Below are positions 57,344-64,000 of a stretch of 64,000 nt of DNA, piece after piece. The position numbers were made by a program, and so were the translations under genes. Source of the stretch: Alphaproteobacteria bacterium (GTDB taxonomy: Bacteria; Pseudomonadota; Alphaproteobacteria; Rhizobiales; Hyphomicrobiaceae). A model generated the notes under the pieces. The model was given only the letters and a program-made list of their open reading frames with translations. It did no database searches and was not told where the DNA came from. Where the stretch lies: assembly GCA_019137195.1 (NCBI GenBank), contig JAGVSR010000145.1:112305-176304 (forward strand), in the 5' to 3' direction. The first letter of the stretch is position 1, and each line of letters opens with the position of its first letter.

Positions 57344-57369
57344 CCGACACAAAGGGATCGACACCCGAA

Positions 57370-58713
57370 ATGTTCGACAAAGTCCTGATCGCCAACCGGG
57401 GAGAGATTGCGCTCAGGATCCTGCGCGCGTGCAAGGAACTCGGGATCGCGACCGTTGCGGTACATTCGACGGCCGACGCCGACGCCATGCACGTCCGGCT
57501 GGCGGACGAGAGCGTATGCATCGGCCCACCGCAGGCCGCCGAGAGCTATCTCAACATTCCGCGCCTCCTCGCCGCGTGCGAGATCACGGGCGCCGACGCG
57601 GTACACCCGGGCTACGGCTTTCTCAGCGAGAACGCACGCTTCGCCGAGATACTCGAGGAGCACTCGATCACGTTCATCGGGCCGACGTCCGAGCACATCC
57701 GCATCATGGGTGACAAGATCGAGGCCAAAGTAACCGCGAGGCGCCTCGGCATTCCGTGCGTGCCGGGCTCCGATGGCGCCGTCGAGAGCGAGGCGGAGGC
57801 GCTCAAGATCGCCAAGAGCATGGGCTTCCCGGTGCTCATCAAGGCAACGGCAGGCGGCGGCGGACGCGGGATGAAGGTTGCCCATACGGCCGCAGACCTG
57901 CCGCTCGCGCTATCGACCGCGCGCTCGGAAGCCAAGGCCGCGTTCGGCAACGACAGCGTCTACATAGAGAAGTATCTCACGAAGCCGCGCCATATCGAGA
58001 TCCAGGTGCTCGGCGACGGTCAGGGCAACGCTGTGCATCTCGGAGAGCGCGACTGCTCGCTGCAGCGCCGGCACCAGAAAGTCCTCGAGGAGAGCCCATC
58101 GCCGGCGCTCAATGCCGCCTCGCGCAAGCGGATCGGCGAGATCGTCGCCAACGCGATGCGAGAGATCAAGTACCGCGGTGCGGGCACGGTGGAGTTCCTG
58201 TTCGAGGATGGCGAGTTCTACTTCATCGAGATGAACACGCGCATCCAGGTCGAGCATCCGGTGACGGAAGCAGTCACCGGCGTCGACCTCGTTCTCGAAC
58301 AGATCCGCGTCGCGTCTGGCCAGCCACTCGCCTATCGCCAGGAGGACATCACGTTCTCCGGGCACGCCATAGAGTGCCGCATCAATGCCGAGAACCCGCG
58401 TACGTTCCGCCCGTCGCCTGGGCTCATCACGCAATGGCACCCGCCGGGCGGGCTCGGGGTCAGGATCGACAGCGGAGCCTACCAGGGCTACCGCATCCCG
58501 CCCTATTACGACAGCCTGATCGGCAAGCTCATCGTGCATGGCAAGAACCGCGACGAGTGCATGATGCGGCTGAAGCGTGCGCTCGGAGAGTTCGCCATCG
58601 ACGGCATCGAGACGACTATCCCTCTCTTCATCGACCTCGTGCGCCAGGCCGACGTGATCAACGGCATCTACGACATCCACTGGCTCGAGAAGTACCTCGG
58701 CCAGCATAGCTGA
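57370..58713 (+). CDS. accC: biotin carboxylase subunit of acetyl-CoA carboxylase
   Basis: 447 residues. ATP-grasp enzyme that carboxylates biotin on AccB. The N-terminal domain starts [16 protein letters not shown]; the glycine-rich [12 protein letters not shown] loop, the [13 protein letters not shown] segment, [17 protein letters not shown] and the C-terminal ECRINAENP are all present. Expression is likely coupled with accB across the hairpin-containing spacer. Confidence 0.96.
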   Translation: MFDKVLIANRGEIALRILRACKELGIATVAVHSTADADAMHVRLADESVCIGPPQAAESYLNIPRLLAACEITGADAVHPGYGFLSENARFAEILEEHSITFIGPTSEHIRIMGDKIEAKVTARRLGIPCVPGSDGAVESEAEALKIAKSMGFPVLIKATAGGGGRGMKVAHTAADLPLALSTARSEAKAAFGNDSVYIEKYLTKPRHIEIQVLGDGQGNAVHLGERDCSLQRRHQKVLEESPSPALNAASRKRIGEIVANAMREIKYRGAGTVEFLFEDGEFYFIEMNTRIQVEHPVTEAVTGVDLVLEQIRVASGQPLAYRQEDITFSGHAIECRINAENPRTFRPSPGLITQWHPPGGLGVRIDSGAYQGYRIPPYYDSLIGKLIVHGKNRDECMMRLKRALGEFAIDGIETTIPLFIDLVRQADVINGIYDIHWLEKYLGQHS

Positions 58714-58942
58714 CGCGCGCGGGCGTTCTGATCAGGACGTTTGCGGTGCAAGACCATCGCCTGCGGACCGGCTCGAGCCCGCAGGCGGCATGGTGCGTGG
58801 CCGCTGCGACCCAGGTCGGCTTCCACGGCACCGGCTGCCAAGTTGCCACTTGAAATCCGCCACAGCGGACCAGACTATATGACATCGAAAAGGAATCGCG
58901 GCGGGTCGGCCGGGCCGCCGCTATTGGTTGTGGGTCAAGGGA

Positions 58943-59632
58943 TTGACGTCGCGCGACGACATCATGATCGAGATCACGCCTCAGGTGCTCCTGAAGGCGT
59001 ACAGCTGCGGTATTTTCCCGATGGCGGAGAGCGCGGATGACCCGGCGCTCTACTGGATCGAGCCCCAGCACCGCGGCATCCTGCCCCTCAACGCCGTGCA
59101 TGTGCCGCGCCGGCTTGAGCGCACGATCCGGTCGACGTCGTTCCGGGTGGCGATCGATTCCGACTTCCCGGGCGTGATCGAAGGCTGCGCGAGCGCGCGC
59201 CCGGGTCGGCACTCGACGTGGATCAACAGCCGCATACGGGCCCTCTACCAGGACCTATTCGACCTCGGCCACTGCCATACCGTCGAGGTTTGGTCGGGCG
59301 ACCGCCTGGTCGGCGGGCTTTACGGCGTGGCACTCGGCGGCGCCTTCTTTGGAGAGAGCATGTTCTCGACCGAGCGCGACGCGTCCAAGGTCGCGCTCGT
59401 TCATCTGGCGGCACGACTGATTCACGGTGGCTTCGTGCTGCTCGATACCCAGTTCGTGACGAGCCATCTCCGGCAGTTCGGCACACTCGAGGTCGAGCGG
59501 GACGAGTTCCACAAGCTGCTGGACGCGGCTCTCAAGGTCACGGCCGACTTCAACCGCCTGCCGCGCGACGTGGACCCGCGGCGGGTGCTCGAGATCGTCG
59601 CTGCGGCGGTGGACGACGGCGAGGAGGAGTAG
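58943..59632 (+). CDS. aat: leucyl/phenylalanyl-tRNA-protein transferase
   Basis: 229 residues. Adds Leu or Phe from tRNA to N-terminal Arg or Lys of proteins, marking them for ClpAP (N-end rule). Core motifs are [34 protein letters not shown] and the FFGESMFS substrate-binding stretch. I chose the TTG at 58943 because a TSRD-type start before EITPxxLLKAY fits what I recall of rhizobial proteins; ATG 58964 or GTG 58928 are alternatives, and no start has a clear ribosome site. No gene lies between it and the tRNA 283 bases on. Confidence 0.9.
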   Translation: MTSRDDIMIEITPQVLLKAYSCGIFPMAESADDPALYWIEPQHRGILPLNAVHVPRRLERTIRSTSFRVAIDSDFPGVIEGCASARPGRHSTWINSRIRALYQDLFDLGHCHTVEVWSGDRLVGGLYGVALGGAFFGESMFSTERDASKVALVHLAARLIHGGFVLLDTQFVTSHLRQFGTLEVERDEFHKLLDAALKVTADFNRLPRDVDPRRVLEIVAAAVDDGEEE

Positions 59633-59915
59633 GCCGTTCTAGGCCCGGATCAAACGCCGGCCCAGCCAGACTTTCCGCAGGCAGGGGCGATTGTCGTGCC
59701 GGCCGGATTTTCCGTGACAAGCCGCGATGGCCCAGGGTGGCCTGCGAAGCCGCAGCGTGGCTATGCCGGGGCTTTCAGCGCCTCTCTCAGGCCGTCTGAG
59801 CTGCGGCATCGGCCCCTGATCCGGGCCTCCCGAAAGCCCTTGCGCTCCCCAGGCAGTCCGATTAGAAGGAGCGCTCTTGTCGGCACCCCCACCCGGGGGC
59901 CCCGCCCGAGCAAAA

Positions 59916-59992
59916 GCGCCCGTAGCTCAGCTGGATAGAGCACCAGACTACGAATCTGGGGGTCGGAGGTTCGAATCCTTCCGGGCGCGCCA
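59916..59992 (+). tRNA. tRNA-Arg (anticodon ACG)
   Basis: The 77 bases fold into a full cloverleaf. GCGCCCG pairs with CGGGCGC in the acceptor stem, the anticodon stem CCAGA/TCTGG encloses CTACGAA with anticodon ACG, the T arm contains TTCGAAT, and CCA is encoded. A34 is normally converted to inosine, so it reads CGU, CGC and CGA. It marks the boundary between conserved chromosome and the compositionally different right end. Confidence 0.97.
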
Positions 59993-60058
59993 ATAGTTTG
60001 GTGTTCGCGTGTGCTAAGCAGTCACCGAGGAATTCAGTCGTCGACGGGCCACCGCTCG

Positions 60059-60700
60059 TTAGGCTCGCGTCGTGAGCCATCGCAACGCGGTGACCCCGGA
60101 TTGTCCGTATTTCCAGATGATCCAGCAGTAGCGCTGCTTGGCGATGCCGGTCGTGGCTCGTGACGGGTCACCGTAGGGCCAGCAGGTGCATTCATCGAGC
60201 GCGTAAATGATGGTCGGAGGGTGGGCGGTCCAGAAGTCGTGGCGCAGCGGATGGCATAGCCCCGCAAGGTTCATCAGCATGGCTACCGTGCCGCCTGTTT
60301 CCCGCGTCAGCTCGAGGGCGTGCTTGGCGAAGGCGTCGGCCAGGCCTCGGCCATACGGCGGGTTGGTGATGATGTGCTTGGCGCGGGGCCGGGTCTCGGC
60401 CAGGAAGTCGAGTTTGGCTTCCCCGTAGCCGTAGGCAACCAGGTCGGTCGACACGACGTGGTATCCTGCTTGTAGCAGCACCTTGCTGATGTGACCCTGC
60501 CCACAGGCCGGCTCCCAGATCGGTCCGTCGAATGTCTCAGCCGAGAGCAGCGCCCGTGTGGCCGCCGGAGGCGTGGGATAAAACTCGTAGGCTGCCCGAT
60601 GCGGGGCAATCTGTGGCCCCATACGGAAAGCGCGGGCCGTCTGGCTGCCTGGCCGACGAACGGGGATTTCATGCGGCTTGAGAAGGCGGATGCTACTCAT
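60059..60700 (-). CDS. adenine-specific DNA methyltransferase-like protein
   Basis: 213 residues. EFYPTPP (39-45), the SAM-binding loop EPACGQG (63-69) and the catalytic NPPY (113-116) are the signature of small phage- and element-borne N6-adenine methyltransferases. No restriction enzyme gene is adjacent, so it may be an orphan or anti-restriction methylase. Its ATG overlaps the upstream stop (ATGA). It is the last gene of the six-gene coupled unit. Confidence 0.8.
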   Translation of the reverse strand: MSSIRLLKPHEIPVRRPGSQTARAFRMGPQIAPHRAAYEFYPTPPAATRALLSAETFDGPIWEPACGQGHISKVLLQAGYHVVSTDLVAYGYGEAKLDFLAETRPRAKHIITNPPYGRGLADAFAKHALELTRETGGTVAMLMNLAGLCHPLRHDFWTAHPPTIIYALDECTCWPYGDPSRATTGIAKQRYCWIIWKYGQSGVTALRWLTTRA

Positions 60701-61023
60701 GCGGCCACCTCCTGGTTGGTGGACAGCTCGCGGTCCAGAAGGCGAATGAGCTTTTTCGGCAAGTATTCGCGCGGGTCTTCGTAACCGAACCGGATGCGCC
60801 GCATCGGTATCAACTCGATGCCACCCTTGCGGATGGAGTCGATGACCACGTTGTGAATGCGCCAGGGTTCGACCTTGACCGTGTAGCCTGCGGTTCGAAG
60901 CACCTCGGCGACGGTTTCTGTCAAGTGGCCGTTGGCCCCGTCACGAAAGCCGAACTTCATAAAGGCATCGTCCCAGATCCAGTGGAAATCGGAGTCACAG
61001 TAGGGGCAAGTGCTAGTCGGCAT
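60697..61023 (-). CDS. small CxxC protein of the accessory operon
   Basis: 108 residues, not recognised. It begins MPTSTCPYCDSDFHWIWDD, a CxxC metal-binding or redox-like start, and ends with a charged helix. The ATG at 61023 overlaps the end of the previous gene by 11 bases, and its stop overlaps the methylase start by 4 bases. An in-frame upstream start at 61095 would add 24 unlikely residues. Confidence 0.65.
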   Translation of the reverse strand: MPTSTCPYCDSDFHWIWDDAFMKFGFRDGANGHLTETVAEVLRTAGYTVKVEPWRIHNVVIDSIRKGGIELIPMRRIRFGYEDPREYLPKKLIRLLDRELSTNQEVAA

Positions 61024-61279
61024 GGGACGTGCTTTCCTTGATGGTGATTGTAATGTGGGGCATCGCTCCAAAGAACTCCGGATCGACTTGCTCAACGTGC
61101 CAGTGCCCGATGCCGGTTCGAACGCAGGCCAGGTAGTCGAGCCCTTTCATCTGGCAGTAGTGTCCAAGATTGGCGATCAAATCAGCCACGGCATCGGCGT
61201 CGTCATCGACTCCGGTCAGGACTGCGAAGTGCTCCAGAGAGCTTTCCGCCCAAAGGGCGCGTTGCAGGTTTCTGCTCAT
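61013..61279 (-). CDS. small hypothetical protein of the accessory operon
   Basis: 88 residues, not recognised; mixed alpha/beta with two cysteines (LGHYCQMKG and YLACVRTG). A strong GGAGGTG ribosome site precedes the ATG at 61279, which overlaps the upstream stop by 4 bases. Translational coupling is therefore likely. Confidence 0.65.
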   Translation of the reverse strand: MSRNLQRALWAESSLEHFAVLTGVDDDADAVADLIANLGHYCQMKGLDYLACVRTGIGHWHVEQVDPEFFGAMPHITITIKESTSHAD

Positions 61280-61653
61280 CGCGACACCTCCACGGCCTTG
61301 ATTTCGTCGCTGATGCGACTGTCCGCGAGATCGAAATCGAAGAGCGGCCCGCAGGCACCGATGATGCGACGTGCCTGCAGAATGGCAGTTGACCGGTCTT
61401 CCGCCGGAATGATGGCTTCCATGTCATGGATTTCGGTCACCGTGACCTTGAACCGCCGGGAGGGCTGCGGTTCGTCGACAGAAGCCACGGCATCTGTTGC
61501 GCGAGACGTGATGTTCAGCCCTGGCGTTGGCTGTGCGGATTCGTAGAGTGTCTCGATGGCGATATTTTTGGCGGATTGCTCGTCACCGGCCACGACCTTC
61601 AGCGTATAGACACCTAGGTCGCTCAGCGTGACGGAGTATTGCTGGAGCGTCAT
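61276..61653 (-). CDS. small hypothetical protein of the accessory operon
   Basis: 125 residues, not recognised. The first 60 residues and residues about 70-110 look like two short beta/alpha units each carrying an R-I/V-T/I type pattern; the similarity is weak. The ATG at 61653 follows GAGGAGG and overlaps the upstream stop by 4 bases. The in-frame upstream start at 61680 has no ribosome site. Confidence 0.62.
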   Translation of the reverse strand: MTLQQYSVTLSDLGVYTLKVVAGDEQSAKNIAIETLYESAQPTPGLNITSRATDAVASVDEPQPSRRFKVTVTEIHDMEAIIPAEDRSTAILQARRIIGACGPLFDFDLADSRISDEIKAVEVSR

Positions 61654-61820
61654 TGCACGTCCTCCTCGATGGCATCCCACGCCTCGATACCGGCATTTGC
61701 CATGTCGTCGGCGAGCCAGGCATCGAGCAGGTCATCTAGTTCCTCGTCGGTGCGTGCAGCAGCGGCAGCGAACGGATAGGCGTCGCTCAAGAGCTTGCGG
61801 GTGTTCGGAGAGAGGCTCAT
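61650..61820 (-). CDS. 56-residue acidic small protein
   Basis: A short acidic helical protein (starts MSLSPNTRKLLSDAYPFAAA, ends in an EEDVQ tail) with GGGGAGG nine bases before the ATG. Its start and stop each overlap a neighbour by 4 bases (ATGA), which is the main evidence that it is real. Function unknown. Confidence 0.62.
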   Translation of the reverse strand: MSLSPNTRKLLSDAYPFAAAAARTDEELDDLLDAWLADDMANAGIEAWDAIEEDVQ

Positions 61821-62050
61821 CGCTGAGCCTCCCCTTGGCCGGATTGCTCGCCTTCAGCGGGCTTGTTGGCGCGGACGACGAGTCGACCTGTATCGTTCAC
61901 CGGCACATAGTCGAGCGCGAGGCTGAGGCCTTCGCCGTCCTCGTGAATCCATGCGGCACCGACGCGGGTCCAGTAAGCGTTCTTGTCTTCACCCCGCACG
62001 TGATAGATCGCGTGTGTCGGCTTGCGTTTGGGTTTGTCTTGCTTGGCCAT
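61817..62050 (-). CDS. small basic hypothetical protein, first gene of accessory operon
   Basis: 77 residues. A Lys/Arg-rich start (MAKQDKPKRKPTHAIYHVRG) is followed by a short beta-rich region with an AAWIHEDGEGLSLALDYVPV segment, and a polar tail. A GAAGGAGAA site precedes the ATG at 62050. It resembles small proteins carried on conjugative elements in general style, but I cannot name a family. Confidence 0.62.
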   Translation of the reverse strand: MAKQDKPKRKPTHAIYHVRGEDKNAYWTRVGAAWIHEDGEGLSLALDYVPVNDTGRLVVRANKPAEGEQSGQGEAQR

Positions 62051-62421
62051 GATGGCGTTCTCCTTCTTTGGTTGAGACCGCACCTGTTGCGGCCTGTCGG
62101 GAAGGAGACGGGCCACCGGCCGTGAGCAGGACTGACAATGGGGTGGGGCATCCCCGGCTGCACAAGCGGCACGCGCGGAAGGTGGGGAAACCCCTTGGCG
62201 GGCCTGCGCCGTGGCCCAAAAACCCGACAGCCTGACGCAAGGTTGGGTCTCTCAAAAGGGGGACGGCATGGCTCAGTAGGCGACCAACGGCCAGCGGCCT
62301 AAATGCGTCTAGGCTGGGGATGAAGCTCCAAGAACGCTTGCTCCGGCAAACGACGCACACGACTAATGAGACAGGGATTGCGTGCTGCGTTGGTGGATCG
62401 AACCGCACCAGGGAACGCGTC
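62051..62421. other. divergent control region between the accessory operon and the M48B gene
   Basis: 371 bases without a believable gene. It should hold the promoter of the six-gene operon (leftward) and of the HtpX-like gene (rightward). I could not pick out a specific operator or attachment site. Confidence 0.5.
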
Positions 62422-64000
62422 GTGCAACAACAGCTCGATTATCGAGGGCTCCGCCGTTGGCTGTGGCCGTTGATGGTGATCCCGCTCTTGCTCGGAGCCC
62501 TGTGCGTTGCATTGGTGCCGGCAGTCGTAACCATCTTCGCGACGGGAGTGGGCGCCCTCAACATTGCAATGGCTGGAATGGTATTCGTAGGCTACGGGGC
62601 TGGCACCATTGTTCTCGGTACTATCGGCGGATTCTGGGGACTTCAACGCTGCAAGGCGAAGACAATCAGAGCGTTTAGGGCGGCACCCGTCGGTAATGAT
62701 GACCCGCTGACGCAGATGACGAAGGCGCTCGCCGAGCGGATCGGCTTACCAACCCCAGCCGTTTATGTGTACGCGTCCGAAGACATCAATGCCTGGGCCA
62801 CCGGCTCAAGTCCCAAGAATGCTGCCATAGGTCTTTCGGAAGGGGCCATTGATCGACTGCCCGACGAGCACCTGAAGGCGGTCATCGCCCACGAGCTTGG
62901 ACACATTGCGTCCGGTGACATGGTCAAGCTGCAGTTCGCCATCAGCTTCCAAAACGCGATTACGTCGCTGGCAGGGCTTGTGGGCCTGCGAACACCAACC
63001 CGCAACACGCTGGCGTTCGTAGGCGAGTTGGTGGTGAAGGCGCTATCGCGGCGGCGTGAGTATTGGGCAGATGGCCTCGGCGCAGTCCTGACCAGCCCTG
63101 AGACGATGGTGAACTTGCTGCGCGACCTAGAGACCGATCGTCCCAGCCGGTCGTTTGCGAAGCGGCACCATTTGCTGTTCCATTGGAACGGCGGTCCGTT
63201 GATGGCGACGCATCCGTCGATCAGCCGGCGCTGTGCTGAGCTGAGCCAGCAGAGTTACAGTGCGGTGGTGGCCCGGCGGCTTGGGGTGAACACCTCAGCC
63301 GGCGCAAGAATGACTGCGTCAATGGTTCCAGCAGCGGTTCGACCGATTAGCCCTCTGGCAGGTTCTAGACCTGGATGGAGCTTCTTGCAGAACCTGGACT
63401 CGGTCGACGCAACAGCTTTCGTCGTGGCGACGGTGGTGAGCGCGGTGATTGCTAACGGGCTGTTTCCGGCTCGGCCGACTCTGATCGCCGTCAATGACGT
63501 CCCGACGCGCGTGGCGGGGTGGAACTCAGACACCGAGCTTCCGGCGCCAGCTTCCGAGCCGAAGCCACTGGCGGTGACGCCCCCTGCACCCCAACCGGCG
63601 GCCTTACCGGTATACCCACGTGAAGCGCGTTACGAGCCCGACGATGCCGGGGGTGATGGCGAGCTCACGCCATACCAGATGCTGGTCGAAAATGGCATTG
63701 GTTGCGTGTATCAGGCCAAGAACACCGCCACCGACATTGGGTTCGAACATCGGGAGGACGCTGGGCCAGATCGGTCCGACCTTGAGGTGTACAGTTTGCC
63801 AATCCAAACGCCTTTCGTCGAACTCAGGCTCAGTTTGATGGTCAGTGCAATTACCTCGTGCTGGAAGAAGCTGGGAGGCGTTTCACACGAGACCAACGAG
63901 TTGAAGCGCCAGCAGTTGCCGTTCGATGTATGGACGATCGTCGATGCGAAGAGTGGCGCCCAAGCAGAATGCGGAATTTGGCCTTGGGCAAGGAAGGTAG
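62422..64000 (+). CDS. HtpX-like M48 membrane metalloprotease (3' end outside window)
   Basis: 526 codons visible with no stop before the window edge. Two N-terminal membrane helices (about 15-38 and 45-70) precede an M48 protease domain: zinc motif HELGH in IAHELGHIASGD and the EYWADG segment for the third ligand. After about residue 320 comes another possible helix (TAFVVATVVSAVIANGLF), a Pro/Ala-rich linker and an unrecognised extra domain, which HtpX lacks. The GTG at 62422 is the likely start, with AGGGA upstream. The third codon position is noticeably less G/C-rich than in the core genes. Confidence 0.8.
   Translation, partial: MQQQLDYRGLRRWLWPLMVIPLLLGALCVALVPAVVTIFATGVGALNIAMAGMVFVGYGAGTIVLGTIGGFWGLQRCKAKTIRAFRAAPVGNDDPLTQMTKALAERIGLPTPAVYVYASEDINAWATGSSPKNAAIGLSEGAIDRLPDEHLKAVIAHELGHIASGDMVKLQFAISFQNAITSLAGLVGLRTPTRNTLAFVGELVVKALSRRREYWADGLGAVLTSPETMVNLLRDLETDRPSRSFAKRHHLLFHWNGGPLMATHPSISRRCAELSQQSYSAVVARRLGVNTSAGARMTASMVPAAVRPISPLAGSRPGWSFLQNLDSVDATAFVVATVVSAVIANGLFPARPTLIAVNDVPTRVAGWNSDTELPAPASEPKPLAVTPPAPQPAALPVYPREARYEPDDAGGDGELTPYQMLVENGIGCVYQAKNTATDIGFEHREDAGPDRSDLEVYSLPIQTPFVELRLSLMVSAITSCWKKLGGVSHETNELKRQQLPFDVWTIVDAKSGAQAECGIWPWARKV

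Noticed and set aside
59993..60058. Integrase or direct repeat right after the tRNA
   Set aside because: No integrase gene or repeated copy of the tRNA 3' end was found within the window.

Overview
The window is a chromosomal segment of a high-G+C alphaproteobacterium of the order Hyphomicrobiales (Rhizobiales). The evidence is conserved local gene orders, namely obgE/proB/proA, rne/amiC/mrcA/prfB, dapB/gpmA and aminotransferase/M48 protease/DsbA/aroQ/accB/accC/aat. A SAM-II riboswitch sits in front of metZ, and there is a phasin, a Zur-type regulator and a very acidic insertion inside the RNase E S1 domain. I cannot name the genus. G+C was not computed, but third codon positions are strongly G/C everywhere except the last 4 kb.

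Left end (1-2630): a compact cassette of an OmpA-domain protein (cut by the window edge), a Ras/Rab-like small GTPase, a histidine kinase and a stand-alone receiver. The first three overlap. This looks like an envelope-to-phosphorelay signalling module built around a prokaryotic small GTPase and is the best candidate for an undescribed system. From 2.8 to 7.2 kb lie argE, apaG and metZ (with SAM-II riboswitch and intrinsic terminator), then dcd. From 7.2 to 15 kb: a Uma2-family protein, a 1124-residue multi-pass membrane/coiled-coil protein of unknown function with a duplicated C-terminal domain, a thiolase lacking its second catalytic cysteine, a Zur-like regulator, a periplasmic thioredoxin-fold protein and a Tyr/Pro/Arg-rich secreted protein.

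The middle (15-42 kb) is mostly housekeeping: malic enzyme fused to a PTA-like domain, cytochrome c, leuB, an M23 peptidase, the dapB-gpmA-DUF4337 group, ppa, a GNAT protein, phasin, a Pif1-like helicase, a DnaJ-domain protein, an EamA exporter, a Cys-rich secreted protein, an FAH-family enzyme, a probable cysteine NTN-hydrolase, an M50 protease, proA/proB, PilZ, obgE, a YbgC thioesterase and a TadG-like von Willebrand protein. The 41-50 kb block holds prfB (with a programmed +1 frameshift), mrcA, amiC and rne with a long leader. From 50 to 59.6 kb come envelope proteins and the conserved aroQ-accB-accC-aat group.

Right end (59.9-64 kb): an Arg tRNA (anticodon ACG) marks the edge of a compositionally different region. 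It has six tiny, translationally coupled genes on the minus strand ending in an adenine-methylase-like gene. Facing away is an HtpX-like membrane metalloprotease that runs off the window. This looks like the start of an integrated element, but no integrase or second attachment site is visible inside the window.
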